From NCBI RefSeq assembly GCF_006715165.1, contig NZ_VFMS01000001.1, positions 2,542,001 through 2,606,000 of the forward strand: a DNA stretch of 64,000 nt, written 5' to 3'. Within the stretch, counting starts at the first letter, position 1, and each line of letters opens with the position of its first letter. The notes under the pieces were generated by a model. The model made no database searches, was not told the origin of the DNA, and saw only the letters and a program-made list of their open reading frames with translations. Of this stretch, positions 46,590 to 59,184 are shown piece by piece. Position numbers and translations under genes: made by a program. Source of the DNA: Arthrobacter sp. SLBN-122. Its GTDB lineage: Bacteria > Actinomycetota > Actinomycetes > Actinomycetales > Micrococcaceae.

Positions 46590-47869
46590 GTTCCGGCCGG
46601 GGCGTTGCGGGCGGAAAGTGACGCGGTGAGGGCCGCGGCGGCCTCCAGCGTCATCCACGCCTGCAGCTGCGTGGAAAGTTCGACGACGGCTCCCGGCGGG
46701 TACGTCGCAGCGGCAGGCTGGGCGGCGTGCAGCGAGAAGATGCTCCTGCCCACCAGCCTTGACCGGCCTTCCTTCGGTTCCACGGGGCGCCGGCCGGACC
46801 AGAACGCCTCCGCGGTGTCCGTGACCAGCCGGGCAGCCGTGGCCCGGGTTTCCTGCGGCAGCCGGGTGTCGGCTGCCGCGAGTGCCAGGTAGCGGCAGAG
46901 GATCCCGGTGAACAGGCCGCCGTCGCCCGTTCCTTCACAGCGAAGAACGGTACTGCCCGGAGCCGCGAGTCTCGTGTTGACCGCGTCCACCAGCACGGCA
47001 GCCCGGGCCAGGTTCTTCTCCCCGCCCAGTTCCAGGAGGGCGCCCAACACCGGACCCTGGTTGTAGGTGTACACCGCGCGTTCCAGCACCACCTCGCCCG
47101 CGGGGTTCAGGCGGGCGCCGTCCAGGTACAGGCCCTGGTCCTGGTCGAAGAGGGTGGCGTCCAGCCAGTCCAGCAGCGCCTGTGCCTTGCCGTGCTGCCC
47201 GGTACGGGCATAGAACAGCGACACCGGGGCCGTGGCCGGAGTGTTCTTGAAGTCCCGCTTCTTGCTCCAGAAGGCACCTCCGCCCAGGTCATCGGTGCAT
47301 GCGGCATCGAACTGCAGCGCCAGCGACGCGCGGACGGTGGCGTTACGGCGGCGGCCCGGGCGCCGCGTCTCCTCAGCCAGCCTGTCCAGCCGCAGCGTTG
47401 CCAGCGCCAGCCAGGCCATGTCGTCGTAGTAATTGTTGACGAAGGTCAGGGCGTTGCGGAGCCGCATTCCGGTGACCAGCCGTGAGGCCAGGCGCCCGGC
47501 GCTGGGCCGGTCCGGGCCGTTGAACCGGGCTGCGGGGGTGGCCCCGCCGCCCAGCTCCCGCCGGCCGGTGTCCACCAGGCAGTCCACATAATGGGCCTGC
47601 CACCAGTAGTGCCAGGGGAGGACCAGCGATGCGGCAGGCCGGACCCGCCGGAGCGCTGCGAACAACCATCCCCGCCGCCCGCCTGGTTCCTGGCCCAGCC
47701 CCGCGCCGGGCTGAGCCTGCCCCGCCGGGTGCGTGCCCTGCCACAGTACGGCGCCCAGGTGGGTTCCGGGCAGGAACAGCAGTTTCCGGCCGAACAGCGC
47801 GGTCACCGACCGGGCCGCGTCGTCCGCCCTGTCCTGCCAGGTGGTCAAGGTGGTGCTGCTGGAAGTCAT
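46586..47869 (-). CDS. Glycoside hydrolase family 76 (alpha-1,6-mannanase) protein
   Basis: 427 residues. The GH76 double-Asp motif is visible as NNYYDDMAWLALATLRL (Asp149, Asp150); FWSKKRDFKNTPATAPVSLFYA and YTYNQGPVLGALLELG are further family blocks. Members cut alpha-1,6-mannan backbones. No signal peptide is visible from the ATG at 47869, which is unusual for this normally exported family. Alternatively the enzyme is cytoplasmic and works on imported oligomers. Convergent with GH32, overlapping by 4 bp. Confidence 0.82.
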   Translation of the reverse strand: MTSSSTTLTTWQDRADDAARSVTALFGRKLLFLPGTHLGAVLWQGTHPAGQAQPGAGLGQEPGGRRGWLFAALRRVRPAASLVLPWHYWWQAHYVDCLVDTGRRELGGGATPAARFNGPDRPSAGRLASRLVTGMRLRNALTFVNNYYDDMAWLALATLRLDRLAEETRRPGRRRNATVRASLALQFDAACTDDLGGGAFWSKKRDFKNTPATAPVSLFYARTGQHGKAQALLDWLDATLFDQDQGLYLDGARLNPAGEVVLERAVYTYNQGPVLGALLELGGEKNLARAAVLVDAVNTRLAAPGSTVLRCEGTGDGGLFTGILCRYLALAAADTRLPQETRATAARLVTDTAEAFWSGRRPVEPKEGRSRLVGRSIFSLHAAQPAAATYPPGAVVELSTQLQAWMTLEAAAALTASLSARNAPAGT

Positions 47870-47943
47870 GCCGTCCACCCTAACCGTGGCACCACGGCCC
47901 GGGTGCCGCCTGAAGCCCGGGGGCGTGCGGCAGCGCCTAATTT

Positions 47944-47963
47944 CAGTTAACATGCATTAACTG
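47944..47963. promoter_or_regulatory. Candidate operator upstream of the SDR/acyl-CoA dehydrogenase operon
   Basis: CAGTTAA (47944-47950) and TTAACTG (47957-47963) form a perfect inverted repeat around CATGCA. It lies about 50 bp upstream of the SDR start. The symmetry resembles TetR-family operators of fatty-acid and sterol catabolic genes. No regulator gene is adjacent. Confidence 0.55.
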
Positions 47964-48011
47964 TTGCTCGAGGTCGCGCCGCGGCACGGGGACACGCATC
48001 AAGGAGGATGG

Positions 48012-48806
48012 ATGGACATCAAAGGCAGCGTCGCACTGGTGACAGGCGGTGCCTCCGGGCTGGGAGCAGCCACAGCGCAGAGGTTGTTCGACGACGGCGC
48101 GTCCGTAGTGCTCGTTGACCTCCCTTCCTCCAACGGGCAGGCAGCGGCGGACGAACTCAACGGCCGTGCCCAAGCCGGCCAGGCCGCCGCCTTTGCCCCC
48201 GCCGACGTGACCAGCGAGGCTGACGTGCGGGCCGCCGTCGGGACCGCTGCAGGGATGGGGCCGCTCCGGATCGTGGTGAACTGCGCCGGGATTGCCACCC
48301 CGGGCAAGGTGCTGGGACGCGACGGCGTGCTGCCCCTGGAAGCATTCAGCCGCGTCATCCAGGTGAACCTGATCGGCACCTTCAACGTCCTGCGGCTGGC
48401 CGCCGAAACGATGGTGGCCACCGAGCCGGCGGTCACTGACCTGGGTGGCCCGGAGCGCGGCGTCATCATCAACACCGCCTCCGTTGCCGCCTTTGAGGGG
48501 CAGATCGGCCAGCCCGCGTACTCCGCTTCCAAGGGGGCAGTGGCCGCCATGACGCTGCCCATCGCCCGGGAGCTGGCACGCTCGCTGGTCCGCGTGGTCA
48601 CCATTGCGCCGGGAATCTTCGAGACGCCCATGATGGCCGGTTTGCCACAGGAGGCGCAGGACTCGCTGGGCGCCCAGGTTCCGCATCCGTCCCGGCTGGG
48701 CAAGCCGGCCGAGTACGCCAACCTGGTGGCGCACATCGTGGACAACGCCATGTTGAACGGCGAAACCATCCGCCTTGACGGCGCCATCCGGATGGGGCCG
48801 AAATGA
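48012..48806 (+). CDS. SDR-family oxidoreductase, 3-hydroxyacyl-CoA dehydrogenase-like
   Basis: 264 residues of classical SDR. NAD site [19 protein letters not shown], then NCAGIA, the catalytic Ser in [10 protein letters not shown] and YSASK. It resembles type-II 3-hydroxyacyl-CoA / 3-hydroxy-2-methylbutyryl-CoA dehydrogenases. AAGGAGG precedes the ATG. The stop overlaps the next gene's ATG (ATGA, 4 bp), so it is coupled to the acyl-CoA dehydrogenase and probably acts in beta-oxidation-type chemistry. Confidence 0.9.
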   Translation: MDIKGSVALVTGGASGLGAATAQRLFDDGASVVLVDLPSSNGQAAADELNGRAQAGQAAAFAPADVTSEADVRAAVGTAAGMGPLRIVVNCAGIATPGKVLGRDGVLPLEAFSRVIQVNLIGTFNVLRLAAETMVATEPAVTDLGGPERGVIINTASVAAFEGQIGQPAYSASKGAVAAMTLPIARELARSLVRVVTIAPGIFETPMMAGLPQEAQDSLGAQVPHPSRLGKPAEYANLVAHIVDNAMLNGETIRLDGAIRMGPK

Positions 48807-50008
48807 GCGCGGCGGACGTGTCACAGCTGCCGCAGGCCGACTTCTTCGCCGTCGAGTCACTCCTGGGCCAGGCCGAGCGGAACAAGCTGGCCGAACTGCG
48901 GGACTTCCTGGCAGCCGAGGTGGCACCGCACGCCGCCGACTGGTGGAACAAGGCGGAGTTTCCCGCCCACATCCTGCCCAAGCTGGCCGCGCTGGAACTG
49001 AGCACGCCCGCCCACCGCGGCTACAGCCACCTGTTCGCGGGGCTGGTCATCGCGGAGATAACGCGCGTGGACACGTCCCTCGCCACGTTCTTCCTGGTCC
49101 ACCACGATCTCTTCGTCGAGTCCCTGCATACCTTCGGCAGCGGGGACCAGAAGCAGCGGCTGCTGGCTGACGCCTCGGAGCTGCGCACCACGGGCGCCTT
49201 TGCCCTCACTGAGCCCCTGCACGGCTCGGATGTGGCGGGCGGGATGGAGACGCGGGCCCGGCGGATCTCCTCCAGCACCGGGGATGCGGACGACGACGGC
49301 GACACCTGGGTGCTCAACGGTGCCAAGCGGTGGATCGGCAACGGGACTTTCTGCGACTACATGCTGGTGTGGGCACGGGACGAGGCGGACGGTGCCGTGC
49401 GGGGCTTCATCGTGGATGCCACCCTGCCGGGGGTCAGCCGGAGCAGGATCGAGAACAAGATTGCCCTGCGCACGGTCCAGAACGCGGACATCGTGTTCCA
49501 TGACGTCCGGGTAGCGGAGGCGGACCGGTTCAGCGGGATCAGCAGCTTCGAGGACACCAAGGAACTGCTGCGCAGCTCCCGGATCATGGTGGCCTGGCAG
49601 ACGGTGGGCCAGCAGTTGGCGGCGTTCGACGTGGCCAGGCGGTACGCCGTGGAACGCGAGCAGTTCGGCCGGCCGCTGGCACACTTCCAGCTGATCCAGC
49701 AGCAGCTGGTGACCATGCTGGGCAACGCCGTGGCCAGCATGGCCATGATGGCCGGGATTGCCAGGCTCCAGGACCAGGGCGCGGCCGACATGGCGCAGGT
49801 GGCTCTGGCCAAGTCCTACCTCAGTGCGCGGATGCGTGAGACGGTGGCGCTGGGCCGGTCCATCCTGGGCGGAAACGGCATCGTCACCGATTACCGGATG
49901 GCCAAGATCTTCGCCGACGCCGAGGCCATCTACACCTACGAGGGATCGTTCGAGGTGAACACCCTGATTGTGGGCCGCGCCATTACCGGTATCTCGGCCA
50001 TCTCCTAA
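48803..50008 (+). CDS. Acyl-CoA dehydrogenase family protein
   Basis: 401 residues. FAD-binding and catalytic blocks: [57 protein letters not shown], and the catalytic Glu380 in [10 protein letters not shown]. The wording resembles the glutaryl-CoA dehydrogenase/ACX4-like branch. It overlaps the SDR gene by 4 bp. The pair oxidises an acyl-CoA and probably the derived hydroxyacyl-CoA. The terminus converges with DUF1684 (4-bp overlap). Confidence 0.93.
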   Translation: MSAADVSQLPQADFFAVESLLGQAERNKLAELRDFLAAEVAPHAADWWNKAEFPAHILPKLAALELSTPAHRGYSHLFAGLVIAEITRVDTSLATFFLVHHDLFVESLHTFGSGDQKQRLLADASELRTTGAFALTEPLHGSDVAGGMETRARRISSSTGDADDDGDTWVLNGAKRWIGNGTFCDYMLVWARDEADGAVRGFIVDATLPGVSRSRIENKIALRTVQNADIVFHDVRVAEADRFSGISSFEDTKELLRSSRIMVAWQTVGQQLAAFDVARRYAVEREQFGRPLAHFQLIQQQLVTMLGNAVASMAMMAGIARLQDQGAADMAQVALAKSYLSARMRETVALGRSILGGNGIVTDYRMAKIFADAEAIYTYEGSFEVNTLIVGRAITGISAIS

Positions 50009-50847
50009 GCGGGGTACGGCTGCTTCTCGCCCGCCTCCACCCTGATGTCCAGGCTGTTGTTCCGTACCGGCATGGGGCAGGTGCCGTAGGGGGTGAAGGC
50101 GCTGGGGTAGTTGATGGCCCGGTTGAAGTCCAGCACCACCGAGCCGTCCGGGCGGGGCCTGGGGAGCGAGAGCTTCCGCCAGTCGTCGGTGGTGTCGCCG
50201 TTGGTCTCGTCATGGAACGTGACGGTCAGGGCGCCGAGTTTCTCTTCCTCCGCCTGGAGCCGGAATTCATGGGGGCTGCCGGGGAGGCGGAAAACGACCT
50301 CGCCCACGCTGCGGTGCACGCCGTCCACCAACGGATTCGCGGTGCCGATCGGTACGTCCGCCGGCACCGGGTAGGGCTCAAAGCGGCCCGTCACCTCCCA
50401 GTCGGGGTTGTAGGGATAGGTGGGCACGCCGTCGAAGTCCGTGAAAACCGGCGACGACGAGTCCCGGGTGCGGATGGCGTACCGCCCGCCGCGCATGGCC
50501 AGTTCCACCACCACCCGGTTCCCGTTGGGCCCGCCGAACTGCACCCACATCAGCGACTCCTCGTCGGCCAGGACCGCGGAAATGGTGCCGTCCACCCTTT
50601 CCCCGGTCTCCACCAGCGTGAGCCCGTCCGATGCCGCGGCGGTGAGGAACGCCGTCGTGCCCGCGCCGTCCGTGGACCACAGGCCCGGGGCCAGGTCGAC
50701 GGCGGCGGGGGAGTCTTCGAGCCACTGGAAGGAGGTGAGGGTGAGCCAACCGTGCGGCGTTGCAAGGGCTTTGTCGCGGTTGGTGCGGAAACGCTGCCAG
50801 CGTTCCATCCTGGCGGTTGACGTGGCGGCGGCTGGGGTGGTGGCCAT
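50005..50847 (-). CDS. DUF1684 domain-containing protein
   Basis: 280 residues. DUF1684 pattern: WQRFRTNRDKALATPHGWL, then TDFDGVPTYPYNPDWEV and the C-terminal LDFNRAINYPSAFTPYGTCPMP. The conserved RxNYPxxFTPYxTCP-type motif is intact. No signal peptide is seen. Function unknown; the fold may be related to flavin-reductase-like barrels. Divergent from the F420-type reductase across 84 bp. Confidence 0.9.
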   Translation of the reverse strand: MATTPAAATSTARMERWQRFRTNRDKALATPHGWLTLTSFQWLEDSPAAVDLAPGLWSTDGAGTTAFLTAAASDGLTLVETGERVDGTISAVLADEESLMWVQFGGPNGNRVVVELAMRGGRYAIRTRDSSSPVFTDFDGVPTYPYNPDWEVTGRFEPYPVPADVPIGTANPLVDGVHRSVGEVVFRLPGSPHEFRLQAEEEKLGALTVTFHDETNGDTTDDWRKLSLPRPRPDGSVVLDFNRAINYPSAFTPYGTCPMPVRNNSLDIRVEAGEKQPYPA

Positions 50848-50931
50848 GGTTCCTTCCGGTTGCGTCTGCCCCCGCTACAACCCCCGCCGCATGCTGCTTG
50901 TTCCCGCCGGCTGGGAGAGTAGCGTTCTGTC

Positions 50932-51618
50932 ATGAAGATCGCAGTTCTTGGCACAGGCACTGTAGGGCGGGCGCTGTCGGCAGCGTTCAACAGGCTGGGA
51001 CACGAGGTTGTCCTGGGTACGCGCGACCCCGGGGAAACCGCCGCCCGCACCACCCCGGATGCCATGGGCGGCCCGCCCTTCAATGAGTGGCTGGCAGGAC
51101 ACCGCGGCATCAGGCTGGCGACGTTCGCGGAAGCGGCAGGCGACAGCGAGGTGGTGGTCAACGCAACGAACGGGGCGGCGTCCCTGGCGGCGCTGGCAGC
51201 GGCCGGCGAGGCGCGGCTGGCAGGAAAGATCCTGGTGGACGTGTCGAACCCGCTGGACTTTTCGCAGGGCAGGCCGCCGGTGCTGAATCCAGTGAACACG
51301 GAGAGCCTGGCCGAGCGCATCCAGCGGGCGTTTCCCGAAGCCCGCGTGGTGAAGACGCTGAACACCATGAACGCCGGGCTGATGGTGGAACCCCGCAGGC
51401 TCGCCGACGGAGAGCACTCCGTGTTCGTCTCCGGGGACGACGCCGGGGCCAAGAAGGTGGTCACCGGACTGCTGGCGGAACTGGGCCACCGGGACGTCAT
51501 CGACCTCGGTGACATCACCTCCGCCCGCGGCGCCGAGATGGTGCTGCCGCTCTGGTTGCGGCTCTTTGGCGCGCTGGGAACCCCGGACTTCAACTTCAAA
51601 GTGGTCCGCCGGGGTTGA
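50932..51618 (+). CDS. NADPH-dependent F420 reductase-like / NAD(P)-binding protein
   Basis: 228 residues. Rossmann start MKIAVLGTGTVGRALSAAFNRLGHEVVLGTRDP, then LVDVSNPLDFSQGRPP and VVKTLNTMNAGLMVEPRRLADGE; these are the hallmark segments of the NADP oxidoreductase coenzyme-F420-dependent family. Whether it uses F420 or another acceptor is not determinable. A membrane protein follows after 8 bp. Confidence 0.9.
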   Translation: MKIAVLGTGTVGRALSAAFNRLGHEVVLGTRDPGETAARTTPDAMGGPPFNEWLAGHRGIRLATFAEAAGDSEVVVNATNGAASLAALAAAGEARLAGKILVDVSNPLDFSQGRPPVLNPVNTESLAERIQRAFPEARVVKTLNTMNAGLMVEPRRLADGEHSVFVSGDDAGAKKVVTGLLAELGHRDVIDLGDITSARGAEMVLPLWLRLFGALGTPDFNFKVVRRG

Positions 51619-51626
51619 ATGGGTGA

Positions 51627-52124
51627 GTGGACATCCTTGAAGGAGTAAACCGGGAATGGCTGGCCGCACTGACCTGGCTGGCGGCGCTGCTCGCCGGCGC
51701 GGGGGTGCTGCTCTGGCGACGCCGGCGTGCGGACCTCGCCGCGCTCACCGCCGTCGCCGTCTTCATGGCAGCAAACGTGGGCGCCGGCATCTATGTCCTG
51801 AACCACCTGGCGGACGGGCGCTGGGGCGGGGACGCGCAGGCGAGGCTCGTCCCGCCGTCGCTGTCCGGAACCCCGGTGGTGGGCCAGTTCCTGGCGCCGC
51901 TCGACGGAGCCATGGCAGGCATGGCGGGCGGAGTCAACGACTTCATCGACTTCCGCGCCGCGCTGCCTGTGGCGCTGGACTTCTTCGCAGCCGCCGGCTG
52001 GGCCCTGGCCGTTTCGGTGCCGGTGGCGCTGGCAGCCGCCGCCGTCCAGGCGGGAAGGGCCCGCCGCCGGAACGCTGATGGCTGCCTGGCGCACCGAGGT
52101 GGCGCAACTCCGTGCCGAGCTTGA
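51627..52124 (+). CDS. Small membrane protein of unknown function
   Basis: 165 residues from a GTG start. Three or four membrane segments: ALTWLAALLAGAGVLLW, LAALTAVAVFMAANVGAGIYVL and ALDFFAAAGWALAVSVPVALAAAAV, with an amphipathic loop holding FLAPLDGAMAGMAGGVNDF. The last 20 residues (RRRNADGCLAHRGGATPCRA) look unlike a natural C-terminus. The alternative frame beginning at 52078 reads as a plausible helical tail, so a frameshift or a short overlapping gene is possible. Confidence 0.7.
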   Translation: MDILEGVNREWLAALTWLAALLAGAGVLLWRRRRADLAALTAVAVFMAANVGAGIYVLNHLADGRWGGDAQARLVPPSLSGTPVVGQFLAPLDGAMAGMAGGVNDFIDFRAALPVALDFFAAAGWALAVSVPVALAAAAVQAGRARRRNADGCLAHRGGATPCRA

Positions 52125-52164
52125 CGGCGTCAAACGCCACGTAGGGTACCGCGACATCTTTTGA
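52078..52164 (+). CDS. Possible small ORF (28 aa) overlapping the membrane protein end
   Basis: ATG at 52078 in another frame encodes MAAWRTEVAQLRAELDGVKR then HVGYRDIF, which is strongly helical and ends cleanly at TGA. It overlaps the upstream gene by 47 bp. It could be a translationally coupled micro-protein or the true C-terminus of the membrane protein after a frameshift or sequencing error. No binding site is evident. Confidence 0.3.
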   Translation: MAAWRTEVAQLRAELDGVKRHVGYRDIF

Positions 52165-52277
52165 GACGGATTCCACTGCTGCACCGCGCCGGGGGTAGCA
52201 TCTTTAGCTAGTAACGTGGCTCACAGTATCCAGCGCAGTGTACGAGCCAAGTCCAAAACCCTCGAAAGATTGCGTCA

Positions 52278-55085
<2,808 letters not shown>

Positions 55086-55101
55086 AACCCCCTTCGTTGC
55101 C

Positions 55102-55150
55102 CCATCACTTATGGTCCCTAACCGGCGGGAATAGGGACCATAAGTGATGG
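55102..55150. terminator. Hairpin after ppc
   Basis: A perfect 19-bp stem (CCATCACTTATGGTCCCTA at 55102-55120 pairing with 55132-55150) around an 11-nt loop. There is no T-run, so it may act as a stability element or a Rho-assisted terminator. Confidence 0.65.
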
Positions 55151-55181
55151 AGCATCCGGCGGTTTGGATAGGGTTGGAGGC

Positions 55182-55487
55182 ATGCCTTCCTTCCAGACCC
55201 GCCTCAAGATCACCGGGCTGCGGCCGGGCAATCCGCCCGAGGCTGTGATGGACGCGGCCGTCGAGGCGCTGGGCACCCGCCACCACGTGGAGGCACACCA
55301 GCTCCAGATCGCCGGCGGCGTGCCGCAGCTGAACCTGCGCTTCCTCGTCGAAGCCAGCGAGTACAGCGGCGAGAACCGCCAGGCATTGGAGTCGGCAGCC
55401 ATGATGCGCGACGCCGTCGAACGCGTTGCGCTGACAGGCTCGCTCAGCGTGCTGCGGCGCAGCCGCGGCAAGTGGCTGCCCGTCTAG
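55182..55487 (+). CDS. Small hypothetical protein (101 aa)
   Basis: 101 residues: MPSFQTRLKITGLRPGNPPEAVMDAAVEALG..., a mixed alpha/beta pattern (RLKITGL, then QLQIAGGVPQLNLRFLVEA) resembling a small ferredoxin-like fold. Not recognised. GGAGG lies just before the ATG, closer than usual. It overlaps the convergent DedA gene end by 4 bp. Confidence 0.7.
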   Translation: MPSFQTRLKITGLRPGNPPEAVMDAAVEALGTRHHVEAHQLQIAGGVPQLNLRFLVEASEYSGENRQALESAAMMRDAVERVALTGSLSVLRRSRGKWLPV

Positions 55488-56113
55488 CCTGCGCCGGGGA
55501 GGGAATCGGGTTCATCCACCACCGGTGACCGGTTCCCGCGCCGCCGGGTGACGATGATGCCCACCACGGCGCCGATCACCAGGCCCACGGCCACGCCGAT
55601 CAGCGAGCTGGCCCAGAACGGCAGCTTGGTGGCTGATCCCGTGAAGTAGCCAAGCCCCACCAGCCAGCACGCCCACAGGACCGCGCCCAATCCGGCACAG
55701 AGGCTGAAACCGCGGACGGAGACGTTGGCGATGCCGGAGGCGGCCGACGTGGCCAGCCTGCCGCCCGGGATGAACCGGGCCCCGATGATGGTGCCGTAGG
55801 TGGACGAACGGCCTGCCTTGGCCAGTGCCGCATGGATACCGGAATGGACGCGGCGGCCCCATTTCCAGCGGTCCAGCACGTGGCTCAGCCGCCGCCGGAA
55901 GAGGTGGAACACCACCATGTCGCCCAGCCAGGACGCCAGGGCGGCGAGGATGAGGACCAGGAACACGTTGGCCCGTCCGTCCGCGGACAGCGCGCCGCCG
56001 GTGATCACCACCATTTCCGACGGGATGGGCGGAAAAATGGCATCGCCGAGGACCACCGGGATGACCCAGAAATAGAGGGCCGTCCCCCAGCTGTCAACGC
56101 TGCCGAAGTCCAT
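55484..56113 (-). CDS. DedA-family (SNARE-associated) membrane protein
   Basis: 209 residues with about four to five membrane segments. The DedA pattern is present: PVVLGDAIFPPIPSEMVVITGG near the N-terminus and GARFIPGGRLATSAASGIANVSVRGF with the conserved Arg/Gly core. Members are flippase-like scramblases (undecaprenyl phosphate, phosphatidylethanolamine). The tail ends basic then acidic. I take the ATG at 56113; the longer frame is a shadow. Divergent from the macrodomain gene across 34 bp. Confidence 0.9.
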   Translation of the reverse strand: MDFGSVDSWGTALYFWVIPVVLGDAIFPPIPSEMVVITGGALSADGRANVFLVLILAALASWLGDMVVFHLFRRRLSHVLDRWKWGRRVHSGIHAALAKAGRSSTYGTIIGARFIPGGRLATSAASGIANVSVRGFSLCAGLGAVLWACWLVGLGYFTGSATKLPFWASSLIGVAVGLVIGAVVGIIVTRRRGNRSPVVDEPDSLPGAG

Positions 56114-56147
56114 TGCCTCAACGTACCGCACTTGGGAAACTGGCCGC

Positions 56148-56678
56148 ATGCGGGTTGCGGTTCTGCAGGGTGACATTACGGAGCGGCGCGTTGACGTGCT
56201 GGTGAACGCCGCAAATGCGTCGCTGTTGGGCGGCGGGGGAGTGGACGGCGCTTTGCACCGGGCGGCCGGGCCGGAGCTGCTGGCCGCGTGCCGGGAACTG
56301 CGGGCAACGCAGCTGCCCCATGGCCTCCAGACCGGGGCCGCCGTGGCAACACCGGCTTTCCGGCTGCCTGCCCGCTGGGTGATCCACACGGTGGGACCCA
56401 ACCGCCACGCGGGCCAAACCAACCGCGCGCTCCTGGTGTCCTGCTTCAGCGAAAGCCTGCGGCTGGCAGACAGTCTGGCGGCGGGAACGCTTGCCTTTCC
56501 GGCGGTGGGAGCCGGTGCCTACGGCTGGCAGGCTGCGGCGGTGGCGCAAGCAGCGCTGGACGCGGTTGTGGGCTTCCGGGCGTCGCATCCGGCGAGCGGG
56601 CTGGAGTTGGTGGAGTTCGTACTGCACACCGGGGAGGCGGAGGCAGTGTTCAGGGACGTGCTGGAGCCGCTTCGCTGA
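56148..56678 (+). CDS. Macrodomain protein, O-acetyl-ADP-ribose deacetylase type
   Basis: 176 residues comprising a single macrodomain: VAVLQGDITERRVDVLVNAANASLLGGGGVDGALHRAAG, then LPARWVIHTVGP and FPAVGAGAYGW. These are the MacroD-type motifs with catalytic Asn/Asp and the Gly-rich loop. It hydrolyses O-acetyl-ADP-ribose or mono-ADP-ribose. Its end overlaps the convergent pseudouridine synthase end by 29 bp. Confidence 0.93.
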   Translation: MRVAVLQGDITERRVDVLVNAANASLLGGGGVDGALHRAAGPELLAACRELRATQLPHGLQTGAAVATPAFRLPARWVIHTVGPNRHAGQTNRALLVSCFSESLRLADSLAAGTLAFPAVGAGAYGWQAAAVAQAALDAVVGFRASHPASGLELVEFVLHTGEAEAVFRDVLEPLR

Positions 56679-57612
56679 GTTCCAGGCTGCTGCGGTACTC
56701 CACCGGTCTGCCGGAGACCGGATCCACGAACCGGATGCCGCGGGCCAGGAGCTGCAGGGGTTTGGCGTAGTTGTCCGGTGCCTTGTCCAGCAGGTCGGGG
56801 TAGAAGGCGTCGTTCACGATTCCCAGACCCAGCGAGGCCATATGAACCCGGAGCTGGTGGGTCTTTCCTGTGTGCGGTTCCAGCCGGTACCTGGCCAGGC
56901 GCTGCCCGGCGTTGTCGGCACCTGCCGCAGGCCCGCCGTCGAACGTTTCGAGCCGCTCAATCCTGGTTTCCGCGTTGGGCTCGCCGTCAATGACCTCGGC
57001 CAGCAGATAGCTGCGGGACTTGGTCATCCGGTTGCGGACCACCACGGGAAATTCGACGGCGGGGTACCCCGGCGCGGGCTCGGCGGCCGACACGCACTCG
57101 TACTCCTTCTGCACCTGCCGTTTCTCGAACAACACCTGGTACCTGCCGCGGGTGGCCGGGTTGGTGGAGAAGAGCAGGACGCCCGCGGTCATCCGGTCCA
57201 GCCGGTGCATGGGGATCAGGTCCGGCAGGCCCAGCTGGTTCCGCAGCCGAACCAGGGCCGACTCCTGGATGTAGGTGCCGCCCGGCGTGGTGGGCAGGAA
57301 GTGGGGCTTGTCCACCACCAGCAGGTGTCCGTCCTGGTGGAGGATGCTGATGTCCACGGGCAGCCGCGTCTCCGGCGGCAGGGTGCGGTAGTACCAGATG
57401 AAGGTGTGGTCTTCGAGCTTGGTGTGCCGGTTTAGGGGTACGCCGCCCTCGCCAACGATCTCGCCGGCGTCGAACCTGTCCTCGATGCCCTGCGGATCGA
57501 TGTGCCCCCAGCGGTGCATCATGTAGTCCATTGCGGTGTCCCACGGCCCCTCTTCCGGGAGGCGCAGGCGGGTGGCGTTGACGCCGTCGCGCACGGGGAG
57601 GGGGGATTGCAT
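56650..57612 (-). CDS. RluA-family pseudouridine synthase
   Basis: 320 residues. The catalytic motif is MHRLDRMTAGVLLFS with the Asp nucleophile, and the C-terminal KTHQLRVHMASLGLGIVNDAFYPDL is conserved in RluA. The N-terminus includes DYMMHRWGHIDPQGIEDRFDAG, resembling an S4-like RNA-binding part. It modifies uridine in 23S rRNA or tRNA, position unknown. The ATG at 57615 (MMQSP) is equally possible. Convergent with the macrodomain gene. Confidence 0.93.
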   Translation of the reverse strand: MQSPLPVRDGVNATRLRLPEEGPWDTAMDYMMHRWGHIDPQGIEDRFDAGEIVGEGGVPLNRHTKLEDHTFIWYYRTLPPETRLPVDISILHQDGHLLVVDKPHFLPTTPGGTYIQESALVRLRNQLGLPDLIPMHRLDRMTAGVLLFSTNPATRGRYQVLFEKRQVQKEYECVSAAEPAPGYPAVEFPVVVRNRMTKSRSYLLAEVIDGEPNAETRIERLETFDGGPAAGADNAGQRLARYRLEPHTGKTHQLRVHMASLGLGIVNDAFYPDLLDKAPDNYAKPLQLLARGIRFVDPVSGRPVEYRSSLELSEAAPARP

Positions 57613-57757
57613 CACCGGTCCATTCTACCGGCGCCTGTGTGGGCGGCTCCCAACAGGTGTTGCAGCCGCCGAATCGTGGGAAGCGTCCAGCTTGCCGGAA
57701 TGTTCCGGCGGTCCCCGGCCCTTTCCGGCGGCTCCGCTTCCGACAATAAAAAAGTTC

Positions 57758-57787
57758 TTGACAATAAAAGTTGTCGGTTGCGACACT
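57758..57787 (+). promoter_or_regulatory. Promoter and operator of the ArsR/SRPBCC unit
   Basis: TTGACA (57758-57763) lies 18 bp before GACACT (57782-57787), which predicts a start point at or next to the ATG at 57794. GACAATAAAA is repeated at 57742-57751 and 57760-57769, and GACAATAAAAGTTGTC (57760-57775) is an inverted repeat, a likely repressor site overlapping the -35. Confidence 0.55.
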
Positions 57788-57793
57788 GGAGGC

Positions 57794-58446
<653 letters not shown>

Positions 58447-58450
<4 letters not shown>

Positions 58451-59139
58451 CCGACAACCGCAACTTCGAAATCGTCTACGACACGGAGCTCCCCGGCACT
58501 CCCGAGCGCGTCTGGGAAGCGGTAACCAATGGGACGCCCGCGTGGATGTTCCCCACGGACCAGTGGCCGGACGTCAAGACCGTGGAGGAGTACCCGAACC
58601 ACCTGGTCTCCCGGATGGACGGGCCAGACGGCTGGTTCAACCAGCTGGAACACGTGCTGGAACCGCTCGACGGCGGCAGGGCCCGGCTGCGCTACGTCCA
58701 CAGCGGCATTTTCGCGGACAACTGGGACCAGCAGTACGACGGCGCGAGCCGCCACACCGAGTTCTACCTGCACACGCTGGGCCAATATCTGCAGTACTTC
58801 GACGGCAGGCCGGTGGTGTTTACGGACATCCAGGCGCCGTCGGCCTCCCAGGCCCCGGACGGCTTCATGCGGCTCCGCGAAGCATTGGGCGTCAGTTCGG
58901 CCATGCAGGGGGCTCAGGTGGAGGCGGAGCTCGACGGCGTAGGCCGGCTTGCAGGCAAGGTGGACTTCTCGAACGAGCACTTCATGGGTCTGCGCAGTGC
59001 GGACGCCCTCTACCGGTTCTTCGGCCGCAACGCTTTCGGAGCCCCTGTGGGCATGACCGTCCACGACTTCAGCGGCGCCGGTGATTCCGAAACCACGGCC
59101 AAGGCCTGGGGCGGCTTCCTGGAGCGGGTTTACGCGTAA
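58447..59139 (+). CDS. SRPBCC domain protein (AHSA1-like)
   Basis: 230 residues. An N-terminal SRPBCC domain (FEIVYDTELPGTPERVWEAVTNG, then LRYVHSGIFADNWDQQYDG, then FYLHTLGQYLQYFDGRPVVF) and a C-terminal portion with a ligand-cavity-like pattern (VEAELDGVGRLAGKVDFSNEHFMG). It starts on the ArsR stop (ATGA overlap). Likely a ligand-binding or chaperone-activator type protein whose level is set by the ArsR regulator. Ligand unknown. Confidence 0.88.
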
Positions 59140-59184
59140 AGCGCCCTGGAGTGCAGCGACGCACAAAATACTTATCGACTCGGT

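Noticed and set aside
50550..52184. 544-residue minus-strand reading frame
   Set aside because: Covers DUF1684, the F420-type reductase and the membrane gene in antisense or shifted frame; the plus-strand genes are better supported.
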